This document shows positions 30,501 to 39,301 of a stretch of 64,000 nucleotides of DNA, piece after piece. The stretch spans positions 9,938 to 73,937 of the forward strand of contig MLAK01000664.1 in the NCBI GenBank assembly GCA_001839685.1. The letters are read 5' to 3'. The stretch is from Tritrichomonas foetus. Taxonomy: Eukaryota > Parabasalia > Tritrichomonadida > Tritrichomonadidae. Below the pieces are notes generated by a model. It was not told the origin of the DNA. It did no database searches and saw nothing but the letters and a program-made list of their open reading frames with translations. The position numbers were made by a program, and so were the translations under genes. The stretch's first letter is position 1. Each line of letters starts with the position of its first letter.

Positions 30501-33500
30501 ATCTATATATGATATTTTTTTCTGTATAACTGTCCAAATGCAATGTAATATCATACCTTTCCTTCCGCAAATCCTTTCGTTCACAGATTTAGCAAGTAAT
30601 GAAAAATATATTGAATATAAAATGGTTCTTGAATGTATTCGACTTAATAATAATATTCCTCCAAAACTCGTAGAAAGGTATGAAATTCCTAAGTTAGAAC
30701 AAAAGAATATGACGAAAAGGAAAAATACTACTTTCTTCCTATCTAAAAACAGATTAGATGAAGTCGAACAACCACAAAAAGGCTGGGAAGCAGTCGATTG
30801 GATTTTTTGGTATGAAGAATTAGTTCCACAATTCATATCCAACTCTAGATCACTTGCAATAGATTCTTTACTGCCGCTTTCTGAGCAAAATTCAATGGTT
30901 CGAACTGCACTTTTCCCAATTAGCTTTGCAACTTACTTTGGTATTGCAGAAGAAGTTACTCCAATCTTTCTTAAAGTATTCACAGAAAAGTATAATGCAC
31001 CATCATCAGTTATTCGTCACTTTTTACCTATTGCAGAATTACTAGAAATGACTGGTGATTTTCATACATATGCTCCAATGACTAGTACTCTTGTTCCAGA
31101 ATATTCGTTTGAAGATATAGCCAAACGAGCAATGGATGTTGGTGAATTTGCTCAAGCTTTGAGATATTACGAAATTCTATTTACACAAGTTGATTCTGAT
31201 TCAGAAGATCCTAAATTCACAAAATATGCAACCACTTTAGTTGTTCTAAATAAAAACTTGAATCTACAACTTGCTGTTAATGGAATTCTTGATCGATGTA
31301 ACGAATACAGTGTGAACCTATTTAAAGGAAGTTTAGCTGAAGATCTTGGGCAATATGAAGAAGCACTGAAATCATATACCAAAAAGCTAAAGAAAAAACC
31401 AGATGATATTGAAAATACTTTAGGAAAAATGCGCTGTCTTGAAGCAATGGCCCATTTCAAGGACCTTGAAGCTATGTTTACCAATGAAAATATAGAAAAT
31501 ATTAAAGATGAATATCTACCATTTGCTGCTTCAGCTTCTTGGAGACTTGGAAATCTTGATGACTTTAAGAAATACGCATCCAAATTAAAAAATGGAAATC
31601 TTTATTATAAAGCAATCTTGTCATTACTTGAAAACAACTATGGGAAAGTTTTATCATTAATCCAAGATATGCGGAAAGAAAAAGAAACAGAGATTTTCCC
31701 ATTAATTTCGACTGATTATGTAAGATCTTTCGATTCTTTATGCTTCACAACAATCCTCAATTATATTGAAGAAATTTGTGAAATTAATAACCTAAAAGCA
31801 GCTAGTGATTCGCTTCCCTTCCAAAGAAGTGATGAAATTTCTGTGCTTTGTCAACAAGTTCATAATAACTGGTTAAGAAGATTCAAAGAAATGAAAGACT
31901 CGCCGATTTTAATGTACGATACTATGAGAATTCTTTCATTGTATTTAAATAAAGAAGAACTTGAAATATTTCGAGTTCAATTCTTATTAAAAAATGTAAA
32001 TAAAGGAAATAATGAATTAATGGAAATGGTCATGAAAGAAATATCAGATGATATTCCTGAAGTCAAATTCGTTAAAGCTAAAATGCAGAGATTTAACACG
32101 AAAGGAAAAGAACAAGAACAAGCATACACTTTATTAAACGAGTTATTAATGAGCCAACAAACAAGTTTGCTTTTAAAATCAAAAATCCTAAAAACTGCAT
32201 CAGACTGGTTAATTGAAGATAAGAAATATGTTGAAGCCAGACCTTATCTAAAATCATTAGTTACAATCATTCCAGCTGATCCAAATGTTTGGCTAAATTG
32301 GTCATCTGTAAATCTTATTCTTTCTAAAGAGAATCAAAATGAACAAGAAAAATCAAGTTATTTAAACATTTCGTTTAATGCAATTCTTGAAGGTTTGAAA
32401 TTAAATCCTGAACAGCCTTTAAGATTTACAATTAAAGCTGTCTCTATTCTTTTGAAGCAAGGAACAACTGAAATTTATACAATGCTAGGTGAATTCATTC
32501 AACTTATTCCATCATCCGTTTGGATTGCACTTCTTCCACAATTCATAGCAAGAATTGGTGCAGAAAACCAAGCTCTTAGAAATGTAATTATTAACATTTT
32601 GATTAATATTGGCGAATCTTATCCACATGCTGTTCTTTATTCACTTCTTGCACCTTATAAAAGCCCAATTGTAGCTAAACATCATGTTGCATCGCAAATC
32701 ATAGAAAGACTTCGAGTTAAACACAGTAAATTGGTAACACAAGTACTTCTATTTAGTGAAGGAATGATGAGAATCGCTTCAACGTATTGGGAGCAATGGC
32801 TCTCTGCGATTGGAAATGCTCGTGTTGCATTTCGTAACAATGATGATGCATCTAAATTCATTGAATTATTAACTCCATTGTATAAAATGATTTCAGAACC
32901 ACCTAAAACATTATTTGAGATATCATTTATGTCACAATATGGTAAACTCCTCCATGATATTAAACCATACTTAGATTCCTTTAACAAGAATGGTGACAAG
33001 GTTCACATGAATTATTGTTTTGGTAAATATTATGGTATAATGCACCAACTAAAACAGATAGTAAACTCTTTATCAAGCATTCGAATTGAAGATGCATCTC
33101 CTGGACTTTCGCAAATGAAAGATTCAATTCTTGCTGTTCCTGGAACCGATTATACATCGCAATCAATTGTTCATATTGAATCAATTTGTGAAAAGTTCAC
33201 TGTGTTTAACTCAAAGCAACATCCAAGAAAAATGTGGATTTCTGGAAGCGATGGTGTTAAATATTACTTTTTATTGAAAGCCAATGAAGATACAAGACTT
33301 GATGAACGTGTCATGCAATTGTTTGATTTTATTTCCCAAGCAATGCAGCATTCAAATGCACCAATGAACTCTAAACTATTTATTTCAACTTATAAAGTTA
33401 TTCCATTATCGGGAAAAGTTGGGCTTATTGGGTGGTTGAAGGATTGTCAAACTGTATTTGATTACTTTAAACAATATCGAAATCGATTTAATATTCCACT

Positions 33501-34206
33501 TGGTACTGAAACACAATGTATTTTAAGTGTACTTGGGAACAATTACAATGCTGCAACAAAAGAAGATATTCTTAATGCTTTTAAAGAAGCAATTAAATCA
33601 CCTAATAAATTTGGTTTTGTTACTGGAAATGAATTACAAAAAGCTTTAATTATGTCTTCATCTGATTCTAATGATTGGTTAGAAAGACGAGTTAATTTCT
33701 CAACTTCTTTAGCTATTACATCAATTGCGGGTTACACAATTGGTCTTGGTGATCGTCATTTAAAGAATATTATGATGAATAATAAGAATTCCAGATTAGC
33801 TCATATAGATTTCGGTGATTCTTTCGAAGTTGCAATGAATAGAAAAGATTATCCCGAAAAAGTTCCTTTCCGTCTCACAAGGTTGTTTGTAAATGCACTT
33901 GAAGTTACTGGTGTTGATGGAACTTTAAGCAAATGCTGTGAGTACGCAATGGACAACATTAGAAAGAACTCTGAACAGATTCTTGTCCTTTTAGATACTT
34001 TCCTATATGATCCACTTGAAGTTGATGAAACAGGAAATTTACGGCCACAAGAAATCATACAAAGAATTCAAGACAAGCTCACGGGAAATGATTTTAATAC
34101 AGTTCGTCCACTCAGTGTCGAAGCCCAGATTGGAAGATTGCTTAAAGCTGCTGTGAATCCAGCAAACTTATGTCAAATGTACCAAGGATGGGCACCATGG
34201 TATTAA
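27586..34206 (+). CDS. TOR: TOR (target of rapamycin) serine/threonine kinase
   Basis: A 2,206-residue PI3K-related kinase with full TOR architecture: HEAT solenoid (about 1-1150), FAT region (about 1170-1700), FRB domain (about 1726-1820), kinase domain (about 1880-2140) and C-terminal FATC ending NPANLCQMYQGWAPWY. The kinase looks active: FLLKANED (ATP lysine 1898), DERVMQLF, GLGDRHLKNIMM (catalytic loop near 2053-2064), and HIDFGDSFEVAMNRKDYPEK with the DFG aspartate near 2075. FAMEVTG-type residues appear as NALEVTGVDG. TOR integrates amino-acid and growth-factor signals in TORC1/TORC2. The FRB lacks key rapamycin contacts: S2035, F2039, W2101 and D2102 of human mTOR correspond to R1746, R1750, F1812 and G1813. 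It is shorter than human mTOR (2,549), mainly in the HEAT region. The ATG is clear. Confidence 0.96.
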   Translation: MSKRLKRQSSEYEKNSQPEIPVFNSTNPLEIRINSVYRSSNDINSFKFQLACQSFQSYVENTYQAKLAAKTDANAFFEEIFYKISLRELTRKYKYTTNQQYFLFLTLLLDLNIGSQATKANRILLAVPSIKMTDTTRTFKYFEKILVWLDNPLKTSFRLKIQPLRDYIMNWFKNHTAASLHLMIIFMRNFPNLIAGEIRNYALLIFKAISQSSEKVRHIAVKAYLVAMDLYYNPKYKHLAIPIIEVLANQLRNRDAKFDAYTIDAISFLITKNPNIIQFLRFREVPFLNTKDISNTMKIIPLAYRCSPSLFTDAKKMMIMELYQNSILHIKKKDTERIHEAFRSLTEFVFALGKNFHNGQFTDIQRVLLKKINKTPVDEYQIVALLSISYPSNQIQSAIFGPQFQLTNYLINGIISFCKKWPNESKLIQEKLVSRLLNEINNTANENIIENTFLWLMKADFYYFSQQLLVHFSRFFYHPCYKVRKNAATFLLMHQNDYPVISSLILSFVATEQITSLRNYILDQLTSVTEDNTTILYQMLHDRESIISSKALSLLCQIPNDISLIAKYVIELMHQLGRNDALNRRVLNDLLIIKNYYPQILQPFASHLCETVLNFETQSHQSLLLLSFLISTNPTISVDVSLFGRVLRAALCSDSNTRRISAALDLLYVALKYLDMRSELSYLFVRLLALSGEVEEAEVTSKLLLVLSKIGVFKPSSVKSLVASSNLSKSPNRRAHFTEKLENSSLSIPISITLETFNDPSMVTERSTAFNCLLSILKIDNTTITDSFRKSILERLENMITGETSLIMMQSFNSFINCFGEEVEPLIPHVVKQIISQWDVFDFTAIMSTVKYITLNVLDLFSPYILQFTELFLAKLPSLTIKDSIALFDILTRFSFYLKTVDYLIIPAMLNWLETHIEESNEKGSDETILYGINDGLIHLKTIIIYSGSEKFTALILKTMFILIQSTDKLNESIYDIFFCITVQMQCNIIPFLPQILSFTDLASNEKYIEYKMVLECIRLNNNIPPKLVERYEIPKLEQKNMTKRKNTTFFLSKNRLDEVEQPQKGWEAVDWIFWYEELVPQFISNSRSLAIDSLLPLSEQNSMVRTALFPISFATYFGIAEEVTPIFLKVFTEKYNAPSSVIRHFLPIAELLEMTGDFHTYAPMTSTLVPEYSFEDIAKRAMDVGEFAQALRYYEILFTQVDSDSEDPKFTKYATTLVVLNKNLNLQLAVNGILDRCNEYSVNLFKGSLAEDLGQYEEALKSYTKKLKKKPDDIENTLGKMRCLEAMAHFKDLEAMFTNENIENIKDEYLPFAASASWRLGNLDDFKKYASKLKNGNLYYKAILSLLENNYGKVLSLIQDMRKEKETEIFPLISTDYVRSFDSLCFTTILNYIEEICEINNLKAASDSLPFQRSDEISVLCQQVHNNWLRRFKEMKDSPILMYDTMRILSLYLNKEELEIFRVQFLLKNVNKGNNELMEMVMKEISDDIPEVKFVKAKMQRFNTKGKEQEQAYTLLNELLMSQQTSLLLKSKILKTASDWLIEDKKYVEARPYLKSLVTIIPADPNVWLNWSSVNLILSKENQNEQEKSSYLNISFNAILEGLKLNPEQPLRFTIKAVSILLKQGTTEIYTMLGEFIQLIPSSVWIALLPQFIARIGAENQALRNVIINILINIGESYPHAVLYSLLAPYKSPIVAKHHVASQIIERLRVKHSKLVTQVLLFSEGMMRIASTYWEQWLSAIGNARVAFRNNDDASKFIELLTPLYKMISEPPKTLFEISFMSQYGKLLHDIKPYLDSFNKNGDKVHMNYCFGKYYGIMHQLKQIVNSLSSIRIEDASPGLSQMKDSILAVPGTDYTSQSIVHIESICEKFTVFNSKQHPRKMWISGSDGVKYYFLLKANEDTRLDERVMQLFDFISQAMQHSNAPMNSKLFISTYKVIPLSGKVGLIGWLKDCQTVFDYFKQYRNRFNIPLGTETQCILSVLGNNYNAATKEDILNAFKEAIKSPNKFGFVTGNELQKALIMSSSDSNDWLERRVNFSTSLAITSIAGYTIGLGDRHLKNIMMNNKNSRLAHIDFGDSFEVAMNRKDYPEKVPFRLTRLFVNALEVTGVDGTLSKCCEYAMDNIRKNSEQILVLLDTFLYDPLEVDETGNLRPQEIIQRIQDKLTGNDFNTVRPLSVEAQIGRLLKAAVNPANLCQMYQGWAPWY

Positions 34207-34539
34207 TCTATATTTGCATATATTCTATACTATATTGTTTTTTCTTTAAAAATAATCTATAGCGTGAACTCTACTTCTTTGATTTTCTTTTGTTAATGAA
34301 TAAAAACACGAAATCATGACAGTGTAGAATGAGATTGCACTATCTAATTATAAGTAACGTGAAGCAAAATAAAATATTAAAGAAGTAATCCTTATTATTA
34401 TTTTTGTAACAATTGATACAAAAATATGGTTTCATATACAAAGAGAAATAAACCGGCAAAATTGTTTGGTTTTTATTTTTTATTTACGTTAAAAAAAGAA
34501 ATTTGTCTAAAGAAATTCACACTACAAAATGTAATTTTC
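34207..34539. other. Convergent intergenic region
   Basis: About 330 bases between convergent genes; no gene or repeat was recognised. Confidence 0.6.
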
Positions 34540-37500
34540 TCATTTTGACATTTCATCTAAGAATGCATCAATATCATCATCATCTGAGCTAAAATGGGTG
34601 AGCTTATAATCTTGATCGTCCTTTGGCATATCTGCAATATAATTTTTAATGTCTTCTTCGTTAATTTCTTCGTCTATATCATCAATGTTGATATCATCGT
34701 CATCATCTTCCTCTTCAAGGAAATTATTTAACAAAATTTTATCTTCTTCTTCTTGTTGATGTAAAACCTCGTGGTCTGATTCTTCCTCGGTACCTAGCTT
34801 ATTTACATCTGTTACATCTTCTTTTTCTTCTTCTTCGAGATTCAAATCACCATCAAGATTCGAATCATTATCAATGTTAGAGTCATCTGAATAGTAATCA
34901 ATAATGGGAATGATTGGTTTTGATCGTTTATGAACTTTGTTGAATTTTTGATCGTTATAGTTGTTATCATTTGATTTGATTAAAAGATCCGAAAAATCGG
35001 TTTCGTATTCTTCGTTTTCGAAATCATCAAGGAGATTTTTCTGTTTTTCTTCTTCTTCTTCAAAGCTGAAACTGATTTTATGCTTTTCCAAAGACGAGTC
35101 AATTTCTATGTTTTGTGAATCTACTGGAGGTTCTTCTTCTTCTTCAATGGTATTGCTTTGAACAATGTCGCTGTGTTGGCTTTTTTCTTCATTGAAAGAA
35201 TGTTCAAAATCGGAAACATTATGTTCTTCTTCTTCTTCAATTGTATTATTAGATAAAGTTATTTTCAAATCTTCTTCTTCTGAACTCATGTTTAAATTGA
35301 AATCTTCTTCTTCACGAGTTGGATTGATATCTTTTTCCAAATCATCATCTGAGTTTTTGTCTTCTTCAACATTGCCGATGTCGCTTCTTTCTTCTTCTTC
35401 ATTTTCATTTGGATTTTCACTTCCACTGATGTTGTCTTCAAAGTCTTCTTCGTTTTCATTTAGATTTTCACTCTCGTTTCCACTGATGTTGTCTTCAATG
35501 TCTTCTTCGTTTTCGTTTTCAATTTTGCTGCTTGGATTAGAAATCATGTTTATAATATCTGACATAATTTCCGATTCAACTTTAGATTGGTGAATTTCTT
35601 CTTCCTCTTCTTCTTCAATTTCATCAACATTGTCTGTCTCAACATGATCAGTGTCTACATTATCAGTGTCAAGTTGATCTGTGTCTATTTGATCTGTGTC
35701 AATTTCTTCGTCGTCGTCAGAAACAATTAATGGTGTGCTTTCAGAATTTGATTTGATTGCTGAATAATCTTGTTCTTCTTCCTCTTCCTCCTCTTCTTCA
35801 TTGAGACCAGAAAGGCCTGTATCATTGTTTTCTTGGTTGTGTGAAGAGAGATTCAGATCTGAATCTTCTGGTTCGATACTGTTTTCATCTTCGAAATCTG
35901 TTAGTTTTGGAATTTCTTCATCTTCGTTGTCTTCTTGAAGTGATGAAATACTTTCGGAGTGTGGTTGTTTTCGATGTTTTCCATGAATTCTTGGCTTAGA
36001 ACCATGTTTCATATCAGAAGAAAGGGAAGATGATATATCAGAAATGCCTTGTTCTTCATCATTTTCATCGACTCCTGATGAAAAATCGTCTTTATTCTGA
36101 TGTTTTCTGTGACGTGGGCGTTGTTGTTTCTTGTTTTTACTTTCTGTTTTGTGATGGCGACGTCTCTTTGGAGAAGCTTCTGATGAAAGTTCTGATGATG
36201 GGAAGATGTCATCAGATAAATTTTCCGAAATTTGAGTTTCGTCTCCTTCTTCATTCTCTTCAGATGAAGAAGTAGCAAAAAGAATTCTGGTATCTGTCAA
36301 TTCATCGAAATCTTGCTTCTTTCCACGATGATGACGGCGACAGTTTCTCTTTGGTGAGAATGATTCAGTTGTAGATTCGGAAAGATCGAAATCAAAATCA
36401 GAATCATGATGATGTCTTCTGTTATGTGGTTTCGAACGATTGTGATTTCTTCTATGTGATGAAGATGTGTCTAATGTAGAACTGAGAAATGAAAGTGAGT
36501 CAGAGTCAGAATTTTCGTATTCATCACTGTTGAAATCATCTGAATAATCTGAATCAAAATCACTATCACAAGATTCATCTTCATCAGAGGATTCAGAATT
36601 CCAAAAAGATGAAGAAAGCCCAAATTTCTTTGATGGCTTCTTTTGTGATTGACGGCCGTATTTTCCTCTTCGTGGAGCATGCTCAATAAAAGATGACATG
36701 TCATCCTCACTGCTGTTCAAAACTGAAGAAGAAAGTGACCTGTCTCTACGGCGGTTATTATAACCGTTATTTCTGTGAACACTGAAAGATGAAAGGTCAA
36801 AATCATCGCTTGAGCTGTTTTCTAGGCTGTCACTGAATTCGCTAGAGTTTTCATAACTGTCAGAAAAATCAGATGAAATGTTTACTTTAGAATATTTTTT
36901 TTCCGCCTTCTTCGGGCTGTGAAAGTGGTTATGACATTTTGGACATGAAATTGAAGAAGCTGTGGTTGAATAATCAAGGAGATCATCAGAATAATTATCT
37001 GATGAAGAATAAGAAGAAACTCCGTATTTGTTATTTCCCCCATATGTTGAATAGCTTCCTGAGCTCAAAAAGTCGTCTGATGAGGAATAATCGCAGGAAT
37101 ATGAAATATCGGAATCGGAATCGAAATATCTTCGATTTGAATATTTTTTATCGTTGAATTTATTTGCAGCTGATTTTGAACGCATTTTTGGTGGAAGAAG
37201 CTCTGAAAAAGAATCGTCAGAATCTAATCTGTAATTTCTGTAATTGCTTTTTGGAATTGGCTTCTTTGGAATTGGAGAAATTGGCTTTCCTGATGTCCTC
37301 TTTAAATGTCTCGTTTGGTAACCATTCGATGAGGAAAATGAATCATTATCATATGGAATAGCTTTCGCATATAATGATACTTTCTGATCCGATTTGCGTT
37401 TGTCGTTGTGATGATGTTTGTTTGATGATTTCGGTTGGTGTTTGTGTGATTCTTTTTTGTGATGCTTATTGTTATCGCGTTTCGATTGATGATTTAAATA

Positions 37501-37719
37501 GCCTGTTTCCCTGTATGCAGGTTGATAGTCAGACGGGGGCCTGCTGCTGATTGGTTGGGTGTTTCTATTATTGTAAATATTACCATAATGGTTAGATTCA
37601 GGCTTGGATTGCTCTGCTGTTGTAGCTGCGTTTGGAGTGTTAATGAGTTTGCGAATATCTTTAAGGCGTTTTTGTATTTGCTGGATTCCCTTGGTAATTT
37701 CAAGATTTTTTCCAGACAT
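34540..37719 (-). CDS. Very acidic, serine-rich low-complexity protein
   Basis: A 1,059-residue disordered protein. Residues 6-30 (EITKGIQQIQKRLKDIRKLI) form a likely short helix. The next ~150 residues are histidine/lysine-rich. The middle (about 170-500) is serine/aspartate-rich with basic islands of the type SPKRxxRxH (near 450 and 520). The C-terminal half is dominated by long glutamate runs. Two blocks are tandemly repeated at protein and DNA level: a DTDxx pentapeptide array and an NENEEDxEDNISG duplication. One CPKCHNHFH cluster near 260 could bind metal, but it is isolated. There is no signal peptide or membrane helix. Its composition recalls nuclear or casein-kinase-2-substrate scaffolds; the function is unknown. 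All overlapping frames on either strand are low-complexity shadows. Confidence 0.75.
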   Translation of the reverse strand: MSGKNLEITKGIQQIQKRLKDIRKLINTPNAATTAEQSKPESNHYGNIYNNRNTQPISSRPPSDYQPAYRETGYLNHQSKRDNNKHHKKESHKHQPKSSNKHHHNDKRKSDQKVSLYAKAIPYDNDSFSSSNGYQTRHLKRTSGKPISPIPKKPIPKSNYRNYRLDSDDSFSELLPPKMRSKSAANKFNDKKYSNRRYFDSDSDISYSCDYSSSDDFLSSGSYSTYGGNNKYGVSSYSSSDNYSDDLLDYSTTASSISCPKCHNHFHSPKKAEKKYSKVNISSDFSDSYENSSEFSDSLENSSSDDFDLSSFSVHRNNGYNNRRRDRSLSSSVLNSSEDDMSSFIEHAPRRGKYGRQSQKKPSKKFGLSSSFWNSESSDEDESCDSDFDSDYSDDFNSDEYENSDSDSLSFLSSTLDTSSSHRRNHNRSKPHNRRHHHDSDFDFDLSESTTESFSPKRNCRRHHRGKKQDFDELTDTRILFATSSSEENEEGDETQISENLSDDIFPSSELSSEASPKRRRHHKTESKNKKQQRPRHRKHQNKDDFSSGVDENDEEQGISDISSSLSSDMKHGSKPRIHGKHRKQPHSESISSLQEDNEDEEIPKLTDFEDENSIEPEDSDLNLSSHNQENNDTGLSGLNEEEEEEEEEQDYSAIKSNSESTPLIVSDDDEEIDTDQIDTDQLDTDNVDTDHVETDNVDEIEEEEEEEIHQSKVESEIMSDIINMISNPSSKIENENEEDIEDNISGNESENLNENEEDFEDNISGSENPNENEEEERSDIGNVEEDKNSDDDLEKDINPTREEEDFNLNMSSEEEDLKITLSNNTIEEEEEHNVSDFEHSFNEEKSQHSDIVQSNTIEEEEEPPVDSQNIEIDSSLEKHKISFSFEEEEEKQKNLLDDFENEEYETDFSDLLIKSNDNNYNDQKFNKVHKRSKPIIPIIDYYSDDSNIDNDSNLDGDLNLEEEEKEDVTDVNKLGTEEESDHEVLHQQEEEDKILLNNFLEEEDDDDDINIDDIDEEINEEDIKNYIADMPKDDQDYKLTHFSSDDDDIDAFLDEMSK
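35411..35520. repeat. Coding tandem duplication, about 57-60 bp
   Basis: Two adjacent copies of a segment containing CCACTGATGTTGTCTTCAA, then TCTTCTTCGTTTTC. They encode the repeated EDNISG and NENEED blocks of the acidic protein. The copies differ by a few substitutions and a short indel. Confidence 0.75.
35632..35706. repeat. 15-bp coding minisatellite, five units
   Basis: Units of 15 bp (for example CAGTGTCTACATTAT, CTGTGTCTATTTGAT) repeat five times and encode D/E-T-D-x-x pentapeptides (DTDQI, DTDQL, DTDNV, DTDHV, ETDNV). The array lies within the acidic protein gene. Confidence 0.85.
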
Positions 37720-38217
37720 TTTTCTACCGTTTTCTTTTTTTCGTGTGTTTGAATATTTTCTTCTGGAAGCCGTTTAGAATTCTATAAATCAATTTTCTGA
37801 AAGGTTTATTAAAATATTTTGAATGGGTTTCAAAAGAAATGAATACATTTGAATCGATATGAAAACACTGAAAAAAGAAAAAATAAGAAATTGCTAAGAA
37901 AAAAGGCACATAAAGATAAAATAATTTTAAAAATATGGAATAATATGATAAATGATGAGTAGACATCAATTAAGTATGGCAATAATGATGTTTCGAAATA
38001 AACAAGGAGAAAAATTAACGGAAAAAGTAAAACCGTTTAGATAATTTTGAGGAATAACTATCTCAAATAGGACTTGGACGGCCATTTAGTCGTTGAAATA
38101 AATTGATAGATAAAATGGTCAAACATTTGTTTCTGTCATTTATCCCATCCATTTCATGAAATGCCATATTCAAATTATCCATATTTTGTAAAACAATTCA
38201 TCCATCTCAAATCTGAT
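37720..38217. other. Intergenic region
   Basis: About 500 bases between two minus-strand genes. A short minus-strand frame at 37724-37969 is phenylalanine-rich AT noise. No supported feature. Confidence 0.6.
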
Positions 38218-38571
38218 TTATAAAAAAATGGATAAAATTTTTATCAAATCTTGAATAAAGAGAGAATTTTTCTGTAAAACTGGAATCACATATTTGTTTG
38301 ATAACTCTGTAATAACATTTCCATTGTTCAAAGAGAGAAAAAGAGATATAATTATTTCGAAAATTGGATAGTACGGGAAAAATTTTAAAAGCCATCGGAA
38401 AGTTGCTATGAATGCCATAAAAAACGACAATCCGATCCAATATTGGCCATTAAGACCACGATTATTTCTTGTTTCTAAAGATATCAATGTTCTGTAGGCT
38501 GGAATCAAAACCAATGTTGTGAGTGCAATAAGACCACTGAAATATGAAGCAACTTCGTTCAACGAACTCAT
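38218..38571 (-). CDS. REEP/Yop1/HVA22 (TB2/DP1) ER-shaping protein
   Basis: The frame opens at TTG (38598). The ATG at 38571 gives 117 residues starting MSSLNEVASYF. The TB2/DP1/HVA22 pattern is present: a first hydrophobic hairpin with IPAYRTLISLE, GQYWIGLSFFMAFI, then RWLLKFFPYYPIFEIIISLF, LSLNNGN and a final YVIPVLQKN. These proteins insert hairpins in the ER membrane to curve tubules. The length (~110-120) matches the core domain with little tail. The C-terminal amphipathic helix seen in Yop1/REEP5 may be SLFIQDLIKILSIF. The gene is divergent from the small gene at 38677, with about 105 bases between starts. Confidence 0.75.
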   Translation of the reverse strand: MSSLNEVASYFSGLIALTTLVLIPAYRTLISLETRNNRGLNGQYWIGLSFFMAFIATFRWLLKFFPYYPIFEIIISLFLSLNNGNVITELSNKYVIPVLQKNSLFIQDLIKILSIFL

Positions 38572-38610
38572 AAAACAGGGTTTTAACTCACACTTCAAGA
38601 GATTTAATAT

Positions 38611-38651
38611 TTCACCTTTTCATTCAAATTGATTCACCTTTATTCACCTTT
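38611..38651 (+). promoter_or_regulatory. Three copies of TTCACCTTT
   Basis: TTCACCTTT occurs at 38611-38619, 38633-38641 and 38643-38651, that is 26-66 bases before the ATG at 38677. The last two copies are only 10 bases apart, about one helical turn. The CCTTT core matches the trichomonad M5-type start-site element. It probably drives the plus-strand gene; it could also affect the divergent REEP gene. Confidence 0.55.
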
Positions 38652-38676
38652 GAGTTTTTCTATAAACGTACATTTT

Positions 38677-39075
38677 ATGAAAAGCAAATACTTAGAAGAA
38701 TCAGATGAAGAACCAGATCCTCCAATGTTCAAAGTGTATGATGATGAAGCAGAATGTGCAGCAACAATCAAATATCACCGAAAATTAATCGAACAAAAAA
38801 ATCCAGAAATTCCAATGAAAGAATTGTTTATGTACGATGTAGAAATTCCTAATGTTGAAAATACAGAGATTGTTGTTCCGAAAATATATTACGAAGAGGA
38901 ACCAGCAAGAAAGCATCTTCCAAAATGGATTCGAAATGAAGTAGCACGAGACAAAAAAGCCTGGAGACAATATCATCAAGCACTCAAAAGAACACCGAAA
39001 TATGCACCAGAGTATTTTGAGCCTCTTCCGGAAGTCAAGCCTGCGCAGAGAAAGTTCACGCAAAAAGATGAATAA
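38677..39075 (+). CDS. Small soluble protein, function unknown
   Basis: The frame opens with TTG at 38629, inside the promoter motif. The ATG at 38677 gives 132 residues. The N-terminus is acidic (EESDEEPDPP), and the centre has PKIYYEEEPARKHLPKWIRN followed by a basic helix EVARDKKAWRQYHQALKR. The C-terminus is proline-rich (EYFEPLPEVKPAQRKF). There is no signal peptide or membrane segment. Aromatic and charged patches suggest a small conserved subunit of some complex, but I recognise no family. The triplicated promoter motif and good codon structure support a real gene. Confidence 0.65.
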   Translation: MKSKYLEESDEEPDPPMFKVYDDEAECAATIKYHRKLIEQKNPEIPMKELFMYDVEIPNVENTEIVVPKIYYEEEPARKHLPKWIRNEVARDKKAWRQYHQALKRTPKYAPEYFEPLPEVKPAQRKFTQKDE

Positions 39076-39301
39076 CTATAAATGCAAACGGGAAAAACGA
39101 GAAATAGAGTTATAAAGATTATTATAATATTTTGAATGGTTACAACGCTTTTTTTACGTTTCAGGCACTTCAAATTTTGATTAGTTGTGGTTTGTTTGTA
39201 AAATAAAATAGGTATTCGCACATGTTTTTAATGTTTTATTCATTTTTAAAAATCACACGAAAATGAAAAGAAAAAAAATGAAAATGAAAATTCAGGTAAT
39301 A

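Noticed and set aside
35165..35593. Serine-rich frames on the plus strand opposite the acidic gene
   Set aside because: They are mirror translations of GAA/GAT-rich codons of the real minus-strand gene; the same holds for the other overlapping frames between 34961 and 37752.
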